Shown piece after piece: positions 1 to 7,231 of a stretch of DNA of 18,680 nucleotides (the stretch's first letter is position 1; every line of letters starts with the position of its first letter). The notes below the pieces were generated by a model that searched no databases, was not told where the DNA came from, and saw only the letters and a list, made by a program, of their open reading frames with translations. A program made the position numbers and the translations under genes. The stretch lies in assembly GCF_937876455.1 (NCBI RefSeq), contig NZ_CALFIG010000250.1:1-18680 (forward strand). Reading direction: 5' to 3'. This DNA comes from an uncultured Flavobacterium sp. (GTDB lineage Bacteria > Bacteroidota > Bacteroidia > Flavobacteriales > Flavobacteriaceae).

Positions 1-91
1 AAGAAGGAAAACGGTATCCAGCCAAGTGGGAAACTCCTTCGATTGTCACATGTGAATTGGATTCCACGCTTCCAACAGGAACATTGAATAT

Positions 92-325
92 CTACATAAT
101 AAGAAGAAAGGAACTCGAAGATACCACTTTCGAAAACCAAACTCCATTTACAATCATGGTATCTGGAAATTCGTCGGAAAATTCATCTATACTTTCAAAG
201 CCAGTTAATTGTAGAACATAATTTTCTAAATTTAAATATTCATTCAAATGAATGGCATGGTGTTCTGCAGTCTGAAGAGCACTCGGACCTCTAAAATCCC
301 AAATAAGTTTAATTTTCTTAGACAT
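92..325 (-). CDS. Small conserved flavobacterial protein, C-terminus doubtful
   Basis: A 77-residue protein starting MSKKIKLIWDFRGP and carrying TAEHHAIHLNEY at about residues 19-30. From memory this N-terminal half matches a short cytosolic protein family of unknown function common in Flavobacteriia, usually about 80-100 residues and ending in a segment like VRDALKPHRG. That ending is absent: after about residue 46 the sequence turns into a Ser-rich tail (VVSSSSFLLIM) that does not resemble the family. I chose the start at 325 over the in-frame ATG at 346 because a TAACTTTG promoter element occupies 346-353 on this strand, which would put the transcript start downstream of 346. It is divergent from the FAD-dehydrogenase operon. 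The reading frame is real in its first half; the second half may come from a chimeric join or frameshift near the contig edge. No function is proposed. Confidence 0.55.
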   Translation of the reverse strand: MSKKIKLIWDFRGPSALQTAEHHAIHLNEYLNLENYVLQLTGFESIDEFSDEFPDTMIVNGVWFSKVVSSSSFLLIM

Positions 326-345
326 TGTTTTGTAAAATAATGCCA

Positions 346-353
346 CAAAGTTA
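346..353 (-). promoter_or_regulatory. Bacteroidota -7 element for the small protein
   Basis: The minus strand reads TAACTTTG, a perfect match to the Bacteroidota TAnnTTTG -7 consensus. Transcription should start near 340, about 15 nt before the ATG at 325. No well-spaced TTG/TTTG -33 element is evident. It lies back to back with the plus-strand element at 387-394, leaving only 33 bp between the two. Confidence 0.5.
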
Positions 354-386
354 CTTTTTTCTATATAACTTGAGCGAACAAATTAG

Positions 387-394
387 TACTTTTG
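387..394 (+). promoter_or_regulatory. Bacteroidota -7 element for the FAD-dehydrogenase operon
   Basis: TACTTTTG matches TAnnTTTG exactly and is followed by GTGAC. The predicted transcript start is near 398-400, giving a leader of about 12 nt before the ATG at 412. A TTG at 370-372 is closer than the usual -33 spacing, so the upstream element is uncertain. Confidence 0.5.
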
Positions 395-411
395 TGACAT
401 AAAAATCTTTC

Positions 412-1977
412 ATGCCGCGCGATATCCAATTACAAGTAACTCCTGAAATAGCTCATAATGAGAAGCTGCTGTATCGTCATGTAGCTAAGTTAATGCATGT
501 GTCAGATTCAGATATTCAAAAAATTGTTATTGAAAAGCGTTCTATTGACGCACGTCAAAAAGCAGTTAAGTTTAATTTGAAAGCACTCGTTTATTTTTCA
601 GATGAAGTGTATACCTCTCAAAAAATTGTTTTACCAGAGTATCCTAATGTTACTCATTCACAAGAAGTAATTGTTGTTGGCGCAGGACCTGCTGGACTAT
701 TTGCAGCATTGCAATTAATAGAATTAGGCTTAAAGCCAATTGTCTTAGAAAGAGGTAAAGATGTAAGAGGTCGACGAAGAGATTTAAAAGCCATAAATGT
801 TGATCATATTGTAAATGAAGATTCTAATTATTGTTTTGGTGAAGGAGGAGCGGGAACGTATTCAGATGGTAAATTGTATACGCGTTCTAAAAAAAGAGGG
901 GATGTAGATCGAATTTTAAGATTATTGGTTGGGTTTGGTGCTTCAGATGAAATTTTGGTTGAAGCGCATCCGCACATTGGAACAAATAAGCTACCTAAAA
1001 TTATTCAAGATATACGAGAAAAAATTATTGAGCATGGCGGTCAAGTACTTTTTGAAACAAAAGTAGTTGATATTTTACTTAAGAATAATGAAGTAGAAGG
1101 TGTGCTTACTCAAAAAGGAGATAAAATTTTAGCCACTAAAATTATTTTGGCTACAGGTCATTCTGCAAGAGATATTTTCGAATTATTACATCAAAAAGAA
1201 ATTTATATAGAAGCCAAACCTTTTGCGTTAGGTGTTAGAGCAGAACATCCACAAAGTTTAATCGATAGTGTACAATATTCCTGTGATTATAGAGGACAAT
1301 ATTTGCCTCCTGCACCCTACAGTATTGTAAAACAAGTCAACGGACGAGGCATGTATTCATTTTGTATGTGTCCTGGTGGTGTAGTTGCTCCATGTGCAAC
1401 TTCTCCCGGAGAAGTAGTAACAAATGGTTGGTCACCTTCAAAAAGAGATCAGGCTACAGCTAATTCTGGAATCGTAGTTGAATTAAGAGTGGAAGATTTT
1501 AAACCTTTTGCGAAATACGGTCCTTTAGCAGGGCTGGCTTTTCAAAAAGACATAGAACAAAGAGCTTGGCAGTTAGCAGGAAAAACGCAACGTGTCCCTG
1601 CTCAGAAAATGGTTGATTTTTCACAAAAAAAACAATCCACCGAAATACCAAAAACGTCTTATGTGCCAGGTACAACAAGTGTTGAATTAGGAGAGGTATT
1701 TCCGTCGTTTTTAACGCAAACGCTACGTGAGGGCTTTATTCAATTTGGAAAATCAATGCGAGGCTATTTTACAAATGAAGCTATACTGCATGCACCAGAA
1801 AGCAGAACTTCCTCGCCCGTTAGAATTCCGAGAACATCGGATACTTTGGAACATGTTCAAATTAAAGGATTGTACCCGTGTGGGGAAGGGGCAGGTTACG
1901 CAGGAGGAATTATTTCCGCAGCCATAGATGGAGAAAAATGTGCCCTAAAAATAGCAGAAAGCTTAAAAAAAATGTAA
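412..1977 (+). CDS. FAD-dependent dehydrogenase (COG2509-type flavoprotein)
   Basis: A 521-residue cytosolic flavoprotein of the uncharacterised NAD(P)/FAD-dependent dehydrogenase group COG2509. An N-terminal region of about 85 residues precedes a dinucleotide-binding Rossmann motif, GAGPAG at residues 90-95, with the expected acidic residue closing the fold at E113 (VLERG). The stretch from NEDSNYCFGEGGAGTYSDGK is characteristic of the group, and near the C-terminus GLYPCGEGAGYAGGI is the usual FAD-contacting GEGAGYAGG motif. Length is normal for the family. Substrate and physiological role are not known from sequence. It is first in an operon: its stop is only 3 nt from the following GNAT gene, which is followed 4 nt later by mltG. 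Nothing suggests truncation. Family assignment is firm, reaction unknown. Confidence 0.9.
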   Translation: MPRDIQLQVTPEIAHNEKLLYRHVAKLMHVSDSDIQKIVIEKRSIDARQKAVKFNLKALVYFSDEVYTSQKIVLPEYPNVTHSQEVIVVGAGPAGLFAALQLIELGLKPIVLERGKDVRGRRRDLKAINVDHIVNEDSNYCFGEGGAGTYSDGKLYTRSKKRGDVDRILRLLVGFGASDEILVEAHPHIGTNKLPKIIQDIREKIIEHGGQVLFETKVVDILLKNNEVEGVLTQKGDKILATKIILATGHSARDIFELLHQKEIYIEAKPFALGVRAEHPQSLIDSVQYSCDYRGQYLPPAPYSIVKQVNGRGMYSFCMCPGGVVAPCATSPGEVVTNGWSPSKRDQATANSGIVVELRVEDFKPFAKYGPLAGLAFQKDIEQRAWQLAGKTQRVPAQKMVDFSQKKQSTEIPKTSYVPGTTSVELGEVFPSFLTQTLREGFIQFGKSMRGYFTNEAILHAPESRTSSPVRIPRTSDTLEHVQIKGLYPCGEGAGYAGGIISAAIDGEKCALKIAESLKKM

Positions 1978-1980
1978 GGT

Positions 1981-2508
1981 ATGAATTTAACTGGTAAAAC
2001 AATTTTACTAAGAGCACTCGAGCCAGAAGATATTGATTTTTTATATCAAATAGAAAACGATATGTCTTTGTGGGAATTGAGTCATACACAAACCCCATAC
2101 AGTAAATGGGTATTGAAAAGCTATTTAGAAAATGCCCATCAAGACATTTATGAAGCTAAACAACTTCGATTAGCTATTGTATATCAAAGCACGCAGCAAT
2201 TAATAGGGTTAATTGATTTGTTTGATTTTGATCCAAAAAATTGTCGTGCAGGCTTAGGTATAATTATTCAAGAGACATTTAGAGAAAAAGGAATAGGAAC
2301 AGAAGCATTGCATTTGATTTGTAAGTATGCCTTTTCTCAACTTCATTTACATCAAATTTATGTTAATATTGGCTCAAAGAACGAAGCTAGTTTAAACCTT
2401 TTTATTAAATTTGGCTTCGAAAAAATTGGTATCAAAAAACAATGGAACAAAGTACAGCATCAATTTGAAGATGAAATTATGTTCCAATATATTAATCCTA
2501 ATTTATAA
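1981..2508 (+). CDS. GNAT family N-acetyltransferase (RimJ/RimL-like)
   Basis: A 175-residue single-domain GNAT acetyltransferase. The opening GKTILLRALEPEDIDFLY is typical of the RimJ/RimL/SpeG branch, which acetylates protein N-termini, polyamines or small molecules with acetyl-CoA. The acetyl-CoA pyrophosphate loop appears as REKGIGTEAL at residues 101-110 (R/Q-x-x-G-x-G/A). The late segment NEASLNLFIKFGFEKIG, around residues 134-150, is the usual C-terminal strand-helix unit. The ATG lies 3 nt after the upstream stop and the gene ends 4 nt before the TTG start of mltG, so the three are surely cotranscribed. Substrate cannot be deduced. Being next to mltG probably reflects a conserved flavobacterial arrangement and does not prove a cell-wall role. 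Confidence 0.88.
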   Translation: MNLTGKTILLRALEPEDIDFLYQIENDMSLWELSHTQTPYSKWVLKSYLENAHQDIYEAKQLRLAIVYQSTQQLIGLIDLFDFDPKNCRAGLGIIIQETFREKGIGTEALHLICKYAFSQLHLHQIYVNIGSKNEASLNLFIKFGFEKIGIKKQWNKVQHQFEDEIMFQYINPNL

Positions 2509-2512
2509 CATT

Positions 2513-3553
2513 TTGGAAAAGAAAAAGTTACTTACAAAAATTTTTATTGCCTTTACGGTTGTTGTTATTATTGCTGGTAGTTATATAATAAATAAGGCCT
2601 TCACTTCAAATACAAAATTTGAGCAAGATGAGGTATTTGTTTATGTGCCAACAAATTCAGATTATGAAGCTGTAAAAAAAATACTAGCCCCTTATGTAGA
2701 TAATCAACAAAAAATTGATTGGGTGGCCGCAAAGAGAGGTTACAATACAAATGTGAAAGCAGGTAAGTTTTTATTAAAAAAAGGGATGAGTAGTTTTAGT
2801 ATTGTAAGAGCTTTACGATTAAGTGTGCCTGTAAAGTTGGCTTTTAATAATCAAGAACGAATAGACGATTTGTATAAAAGAATTGCTTCACAAGTAGAAC
2901 CTAATGAAATACAATTAAAAGCCGTATTTGAAAATGAAAAATTTTTAGCAGATCATGGCTTGACAAAAGAGACGGTATTGACATTTTTTATTCCAAATAC
3001 CTACGAGTTTTATTGGGATGTAACTGCAGAAGAATTGGCTGAAAAGTTTTCAAAAGAATTTCATAGATTTTGGACTGAATCAAGATTAGAAAAAGCAAAA
3101 GCCTTGCAATTAACTCCGGCTCAAGTATATATTTTAGCTTCAATAGTTCATAAAGAAACAGCTAAGGCAGATGAAAGACCTAGGGTAGCAGGGGTGTATT
3201 TAAATAGATTAAAACAAAGCATGCCTTTACAAGCTGATCCAACTGTAATCTATGCTCAGAAATTAGCACAGAACAATTGGAATTTAGTAATTAAACGTGT
3301 AATAAACGATGATACAAGAATTTCATCACCTTATAATACTTATCGTGTAACAGGTTTGCCGCCAGGTCCAATATTCATGCCAGATGTTAGCGCAATAGAT
3401 GCTGTACTAAATGCAGAGAAACACAAGTATATGTATTTTTGCGCGAGTGTAGAAAAATTTGGTTACCATGAATTTGCCACTTCTTATGAGGAGCATTTAG
3501 TTATTGCTAAAAAATATGGAGCTTGGGTAGCTAAACAAGGTTATAAAAGATAA
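2513..3553 (+). CDS. mltG: Endolytic peptidoglycan transglycosylase MltG, TTG start
   Basis: A 346-residue inner-membrane protein of the MltG/YceG family, which cleaves nascent glycan strands and so sets glycan length. One transmembrane helix at about residues 8-26 (from KIFIAFTV) anchors a periplasmic domain. The family signature is intact: ASIVHKETAKADERPRVAGVYLNRL with catalytic Glu at about residue 215, then MPLQADPTVIYA, then SPYNTYRVTGLPPGPI. The start is the TTG at 2513, four nt after the acetyltransferase stop. It gives the short basic N-terminus (MEKKKLLTK) and normal length of the family, whereas the only upstream ATG (2411) lies about 100 nt inside the previous gene and would add 34 unrelated residues. 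Last gene of its operon; a strong terminator follows. Confidence 0.93.
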   Translation: MEKKKLLTKIFIAFTVVVIIAGSYIINKAFTSNTKFEQDEVFVYVPTNSDYEAVKKILAPYVDNQQKIDWVAAKRGYNTNVKAGKFLLKKGMSSFSIVRALRLSVPVKLAFNNQERIDDLYKRIASQVEPNEIQLKAVFENEKFLADHGLTKETVLTFFIPNTYEFYWDVTAEELAEKFSKEFHRFWTESRLEKAKALQLTPAQVYILASIVHKETAKADERPRVAGVYLNRLKQSMPLQADPTVIYAQKLAQNNWNLVIKRVINDDTRISSPYNTYRVTGLPPGPIFMPDVSAIDAVLNAEKHKYMYFCASVEKFGYHEFATSYEEHLVIAKKYGAWVAKQGYKR

Positions 3554-3573
3554 TAAAGTAATATATATTATTT

Positions 3574-3607
3574 AAAAAAACACTTCATCATTTGAAGTGT
3601 TTTTTTT
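3574..3607 (+). terminator. Rho-independent terminator after mltG
   Basis: A 14-bp stem (3574-3587 pairing with 3593-3606) has a CACTTCA/TGAAGTG core extended by A7/T7 and a 5-nt loop, and runs into a T tract. It ends the three-gene operon 20 nt after the mltG stop. The A-rich left arm means it could also act on the opposite strand, but no gene reads into it from that side. Confidence 0.85.
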
Positions 3608-3713
3608 GTTCTAAATCTAAATTAACTTCTTGTTTTTCAGGAGTATTGGATGTCACAAATAGATATAAAAATTTGTTAAAGCATTGATTTTCAATAATAT
3701 TAAAAAAAAGTTG

Positions 3714-3722
3714 TATATTTGC
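3714..3722 (+). promoter_or_regulatory. Bacteroidota -7 element (TATATTTGC) in the 3554-3820 gap
   Basis: TATATTTGC, followed by ACC, is a perfect TAnnTTTG element with the frequent trailing GC. Transcription would start near 3726, giving a leader of about 95 nt before the ATG at 3821. That leader holds an 8-bp inverted repeat, TCAAATGG (3732-3739) and CCATTTGA (3800-3807), that could fold it. The rest of the 267-bp gap holds the mltG terminator and AT-rich DNA with no other gene that I can see. Confidence 0.6.
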
Positions 3723-3820
3723 ACCGTTAATTCAAATGGAAAATTACTTTTTTACACGTTTTAAAAGAACAATTTTTTACGCATTCTTATTTAGAAAGCC
3801 CATTTGAGAAAATCATTTAA

Positions 3821-4453
3821 ATGAGAAAAGACATTATTGTTTTTGGAGTTACAATTGCGTTATTAGTAATGATAAGTTCTGGTTTTAGAGCTTTTGATTC
3901 AGCAACGATTAAAAATTTTCATATTTCTGAAAATGAAATTTTTAAGTATCACGTACCTTCCAAAGAAGAATCCTTAAAAATGAATGTTATAGCGCCTTAT
4001 GTTGGCAAAACATTTATAGGATTTAAACAAGCATTAGCTGCAAAAGAATCAGCAGGATTGTATGGTTTAGTTAATGCGTATGGTTACATGGGGAAATATC
4101 AATTTGGCAGAAAAACCCTTCGTAACGTAGGAGTTCATGATTTCAAATATTTTTTGAATAACCCAGAAATGCAAGAAAAAGCTTTTGATGCTTTATTAAG
4201 TATTAATAAATGGGAATTGAGAAAAGAAATCAAAAAGTATGCAGGTAAAACCATTAAAGGTGTTGAAATTACCGAATCTGGTTTACTAGCTGCAGCACAC
4301 TTAGGTGGTGCAAGTTCTGTTAAAACTTTTTTAAGAAGTAACGGAAGAAATGGTTTTAGAGACGGTTTTGGAACTTCTATTAAAACGTATTTAAGACGTT
4401 TTAAAGGGTTTGATACTACGGTTATAGAACCAAATAGATTTGCAAAAATTTAA
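3821..4453 (+). CDS. Exported lysozyme-fold-like (putative peptidoglycan hydrolase) protein
   Basis: A 210-residue protein with an N-terminal hydrophobic segment (residues 5-22) serving as signal peptide or anchor. The body resembles lytic-transglycosylase/lysozyme-fold proteins: FKQALAAKESAGLYG places a Glu at residue 76 at the end of a helix, where the catalytic acid of such enzymes sits, and YGYMGKYQFGRKTL and GLLAAAHLGGASSVKTFL match typical substrate-groove and helix segments. I recall flavobacterial homologues being labelled peptidoglycan-binding LysM proteins, but no LysM repeat is visible. It has its own promoter and follows mltG, so a cell-wall role is reasonable. Its stop codon overlaps the stop of the convergent methyltransferase gene. 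Enzymatic activity is inferred, not shown. Confidence 0.7.
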   Translation: MRKDIIVFGVTIALLVMISSGFRAFDSATIKNFHISENEIFKYHVPSKEESLKMNVIAPYVGKTFIGFKQALAAKESAGLYGLVNAYGYMGKYQFGRKTLRNVGVHDFKYFLNNPEMQEKAFDALLSINKWELRKEIKKYAGKTIKGVEITESGLLAAAHLGGASSVKTFLRSNGRNGFRDGFGTSIKTYLRRFKGFDTTVIEPNRFAKI

Positions 4454-5184
4454 TTTTTTTGTATACTAAAAATGCAAGGTCGGTTTTGTAAATCGACCTT
4501 ATTTTTTTTCCATTCTTGAATGGTTTTTGTTTTGATAAATTCTGTGGGCAGTGTGATATCACAAGCTATACTTAACAAGGTCTGAGGATGTAAAATTTGC
4601 AATAAATCGTCTAAAAATTTAGTATTTCTATAAGGTGTTTCCATAAAAATTTGCGCTTGATTTTTTTCAAAAGACCATTTTTCTAAATTTCGTAAAGCTA
4701 CTTTCTTTTCATTTTTGTCAATCGGTAAATAGCCATTAAACGCAAAACTTTGTCCGTTTAATCCACTACCCATAAGTGCGAGAAGAATAGAGCTTGGTCC
4801 CACTAGCGGCACAACTTGTATGCCTTTTTCGTGAGCCAATTTTACAATTACAGCCCCAGGGTCTGCAATTCCAGGGCAACCTGCTTCACTAATAATACCT
4901 ACATGTTTACCTTCTAATAAAGGGGCAATCATTGTTTTATGGTCTTGTATATTAGTATGTTTGTTTAATACCGATAATCTTAAAGAAGGTTGTGATTTTT
5001 CAGGTAAAATAGATTTGATGAAACGACGTGCTGTTTTTTCATTTTCAACAATGTAATCGTCCAGTAAGGCAATACATCTTGCTATTGTTTGAGGCAGTAC
5101 ATCGTTTGGGTTAACTGTAAGTTCGCCTGGGTTAGATAAGGTACAAGGAATTAGATATAATTTTCCATAAGATGTAGCAGACAT
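4450..5184 (-). CDS. RsmI-like SAM-dependent methyltransferase (tetrapyrrole methylase family)
   Basis: A 244-residue member of the tetrapyrrole-methylase fold (PF00590), closest in style to RsmI, which 2'-O-methylates C1402 of 16S rRNA. Visible are GKLYLIPCTLSNPG at the N-terminus, the SAM-site segment SEAGCPGIADPG at residues 99-110 (RsmI usually has SDAGTPxISDPG) and PLVGPSSILLALMGSGL at about 126-142. It is about 40 residues shorter than typical RsmI and has the altered loop, so it may be the second, Bacteroidota-type paralogue and not the canonical enzyme; I leave the symbol blank. It is third after dnaA and the phosphatase gene, with a 51-nt gap that contains TAATTTTA, a weak promoter-like sequence. 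Its last codons contain the terminator of the convergent gene. Confidence 0.82.
   Translation of the reverse strand: MSATSYGKLYLIPCTLSNPGELTVNPNDVLPQTIARCIALLDDYIVENEKTARRFIKSILPEKSQPSLRLSVLNKHTNIQDHKTMIAPLLEGKHVGIISEAGCPGIADPGAVIVKLAHEKGIQVVPLVGPSSILLALMGSGLNGQSFAFNGYLPIDKNEKKVALRNLEKWSFEKNQAQIFMETPYRNTKFLDDLLQILHPQTLLSIACDITLPTEFIKTKTIQEWKKNKVDLQNRPCIFSIQKN
4476..4508 (+). terminator. Terminator of the lysozyme-like gene, inside the convergent CDS
   Basis: An 11-bp stem (AAGGTCGGTTT at 4476-4486 pairing with 4490-4500, one G-T pair) closes a 3-nt loop and is followed by A and T8. It begins 22 nt after the plus-strand stop at 4453. The whole hairpin lies within the 3' coding part of the minus-strand methyltransferase gene, so the same bases serve as terminator and as sense codons. 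Confidence 0.8.
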
Positions 5185-5235
5185 GTTTTTCCTCTTTTGG
5201 GTGTAAAATTAGTGAAAAAGTGATGAACTTTTGAT

Positions 5236-5691
5236 TTATTTCAGTTTTTCTAAAACTTTTGTGCATGCTTCATCAAGTAATTGATACACGTCTTCAAAAC
5301 CTTTTATATCTCCATAGTAAGGATCGGGAACTTCTAAATTTTGATTCGGATAAAGTTCGTTTAAAATTAAATGCACTTTTTGTTTAGCAACCTCATTTGG
5401 AGCTAACTTTAATACGTTAGCATAATTGCTTTTGTCCATTACATAGATGTAATCAAAAATTTCGAAATCAGTAGGGTGTAATTGACGACATTTTTGGTTG
5501 TGGATAAAGACACCATGTTTTTTTGCCACAGCTATAGAACGGTAATCTGGAGCTTCACCAACATGGTAATTTGCCGTTCCAGCACTATCGACTAAACAGA
5601 GCTCTTTAGAAATTTTTGATTGTAAAATACCTTCAGCTAACGGAGAGCGACAAATATTGCCAAGACAAACCATTAAAACCTTTTTAGGCAT
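5236..5691 (-). CDS. Low-molecular-weight protein tyrosine phosphatase
   Basis: A 151-residue cytosolic phosphatase of the LMW-PTP (arsenate-reductase-like) fold. The P-loop CLGNICRS is at residues 9-16, giving nucleophile C9, the second cysteine C14 and R15. The general acid is D123 in VPDPYYGD. Length is standard. These enzymes dephosphorylate protein phosphotyrosine, for example on bacterial tyrosine kinases controlling polysaccharide export, but no kinase or capsule gene is present here. The gene starts 3 nt after the dnaA stop and must be cotranscribed with it. Catalytic residues are complete, so an active enzyme is expected; its substrate is unknown. Confidence 0.93.
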   Translation of the reverse strand: MPKKVLMVCLGNICRSPLAEGILQSKISKELCLVDSAGTANYHVGEAPDYRSIAVAKKHGVFIHNQKCRQLHPTDFEIFDYIYVMDKSNYANVLKLAPNEVAKQKVHLILNELYPNQNLEVPDPYYGDIKGFEDVYQLLDEACTKVLEKLK

Positions 5692-5694
5692 TTG

Positions 5695-7122
5695 TTAAGC
5701 GCTTAGTTTTTTGTTGATGTCTTCTACAAACTTTCTAAATTGTTTGTCTGTAGCTACAAGGTTGTCTACTGTTTTACAAGCGTGAAGCACAGTAGCATGA
5801 TCTCTATCTCCAATTACGTTGCCGATATTTGCCAATGATGATTTTGTAAATTTCTTAGCAAAGAACATGGCTAATTGTCTAGCTTGAACAATATGACGTT
5901 TTCTCGTTTTTGATTTTAACGTTTCTGTGTCTATTTGGAAATAATCGGAAACAACTTTTTGAATGTAATCAATAGAAATTTCACGTTTGATATTTTTAAC
6001 AAATTTCTCTACAACTTGCTTAGCTAGTTCTAAAGTAACTTCACGTTTATTGAATGATGATTGTGCAATTAAGGAAATAATAGCACCTTCTAATTCTCTA
6101 ACATTCGTTTTGATGTGTTTAGCAACATATTCCACAATTTCATCAGGCATTTCAACACCGTCTCTATATAAAATATTTTTTAAGATAGAAATACGTGTTT
6201 CATAATCTGGCTGGTGTAATTCTGCAGATAGTCCCCACTTGAATCGAGACAATAAACGTTGTTCAATGTCTTGCATATCAACTGGCGCTTTATCAGAGGT
6301 AAGAATCACTTGTTTGCCGTTTTGGTGTAAATGGTTGAATATGTGGAAAAATACGTCTTGCGTACCTGCTTTACCTGATAAAAATTGTACATCGTCAATA
6401 ATTAAAACGTCTATCAAATGATAGAAATGAATAAAATCATTACGGGTATTCTTTTTAACGGCTTCAATATATTGTTGTGTAAAAATTTCAGCAGAAATAT
6501 ATAATACTGTTTTTTCAGGATATTTGTCTTTTATTTCAACACCAATAGCATGCGCTAAATGTGTTTTTCCAAGACCTACACCACCAAAAATCAATAAAGG
6601 ATTGAATGAAGTTCCTCCTGGTTTGTTAGCAACGGCCATACCTGCACTTCTTGCTAATCGGTTAGAATCCCCTTCTAAAAAGTTATCAAAGCTGTAATTA
6701 GCATTTAATTGTGATTCAATTTTTACATTTCTAATTCCAGGAATAATAAAAGGATTTTTTAATTCAGGATTTTTATTACTAATAGGTACATCAATTTCTT
6801 GTGTCTTAACAGAAGAACGATGTGTGCTAGGAATTTGTTCAGTAAATGGAAGTTTATTGCCATAAGTGTTTTCCATTCTAATTTTGTACACTAACTTTGC
6901 CTGGTTTCCAAGTTCTTTAGTTAATGCTGTTTTTAAAATGGTCACATAATGTTCTTCCAACCATTCGTAAAAAAATTTACTAGGCACTTGAATGTGTAAA
7001 GCATTGTCCTCGGTAAGGTTAATTGCTACAATAGGTTCAAACCAAGTTTTGTAAGCTTGATCTTGAATATTGTCTTTAATAAATGAGAGGCAATTATTCC
7101 ATACAGCGGTCGCTTTATTCAT
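5695..7122 (-). CDS. dnaA: Chromosomal replication initiator DnaA
   Basis: A 475-residue DnaA. Domain I (residues 1 to about 85, beginning VWNNCLSFIKDNI) is the DnaB/self-interaction domain. A short linker of about 50 residues follows, then the AAA+ domain with Walker A GGVGLGKT at 180-187, Walker B LIIDDVQF near 240-247 and the sensor II arginine in VRELEGAI (R342). The C-terminal helix-turn-helix domain carries the signature GDRDHATVLHACKTV at about 438-452, which binds DnaA boxes. Length and architecture are those of an intact protein. It leads a minus-strand operon with the phosphatase and RsmI-like genes and is divergent from the thioesterase gene across a 270-bp AT-rich gap. There is no dnaN, recF or gyrB beside it, as is usual in Bacteroidota. 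Confidence 0.98.
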   Translation of the reverse strand: MNKATAVWNNCLSFIKDNIQDQAYKTWFEPIVAINLTEDNALHIQVPSKFFYEWLEEHYVTILKTALTKELGNQAKLVYKIRMENTYGNKLPFTEQIPSTHRSSVKTQEIDVPISNKNPELKNPFIIPGIRNVKIESQLNANYSFDNFLEGDSNRLARSAGMAVANKPGGTSFNPLLIFGGVGLGKTHLAHAIGVEIKDKYPEKTVLYISAEIFTQQYIEAVKKNTRNDFIHFYHLIDVLIIDDVQFLSGKAGTQDVFFHIFNHLHQNGKQVILTSDKAPVDMQDIEQRLLSRFKWGLSAELHQPDYETRISILKNILYRDGVEMPDEIVEYVAKHIKTNVRELEGAIISLIAQSSFNKREVTLELAKQVVEKFVKNIKREISIDYIQKVVSDYFQIDTETLKSKTRKRHIVQARQLAMFFAKKFTKSSLANIGNVIGDRDHATVLHACKTVDNLVATDKQFRKFVEDINKKLSA

Positions 7123-7215
7123 AATGTTAATAATTTTTTTATAGTTTGTAATTCTGAATTCTTGGGGGCGAAAACGAAGCTAAAAAATCTTTAACCTCTG
7201 TTTTCGAGTTGGAGT

Positions 7216-7231
7216 GCAAATATGTGAACAA
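7216..7231 (-). promoter_or_regulatory. Weak dnaA promoter element overlapping a DnaA-box-like 9-mer
   Basis: On the minus strand CATATTTGC (7216-7224) matches TAnnTTTG at 7 of 8 positions and is placed to give a leader of about 90 nt. It overlaps TTGTTCACA (7223-7231), a 7-of-9 match to the DnaA box TTATCCACA. A second candidate, TTATACAAA, is at 7308-7316 on the plus strand, inside TTTGT-N4-ACAAA. This would fit dnaA self-control but in such AT-rich DNA it could be chance. The rest of the 7123-7392 gap is A/T tracts without any other gene or box cluster that I can support. Confidence 0.3.

Noticed and set aside
2411..2512. ATG at 2411 as the mltG start
   Set aside because: Would overlap the acetyltransferase gene by about 100 nt and add 34 residues unlike any MltG N-terminus; TTG at 2513 fits length and spacing.
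3821..4453. LysM-domain protein
   Set aside because: No LysM repeat is visible; the recognisable segments are lysozyme-fold-like.
5987..6421. Plus-strand open frames antisense to dnaA
   Set aside because: Lie wholly within the conserved AAA+ and DNA-binding domains of dnaA; composition looks like a shadow of the real gene.
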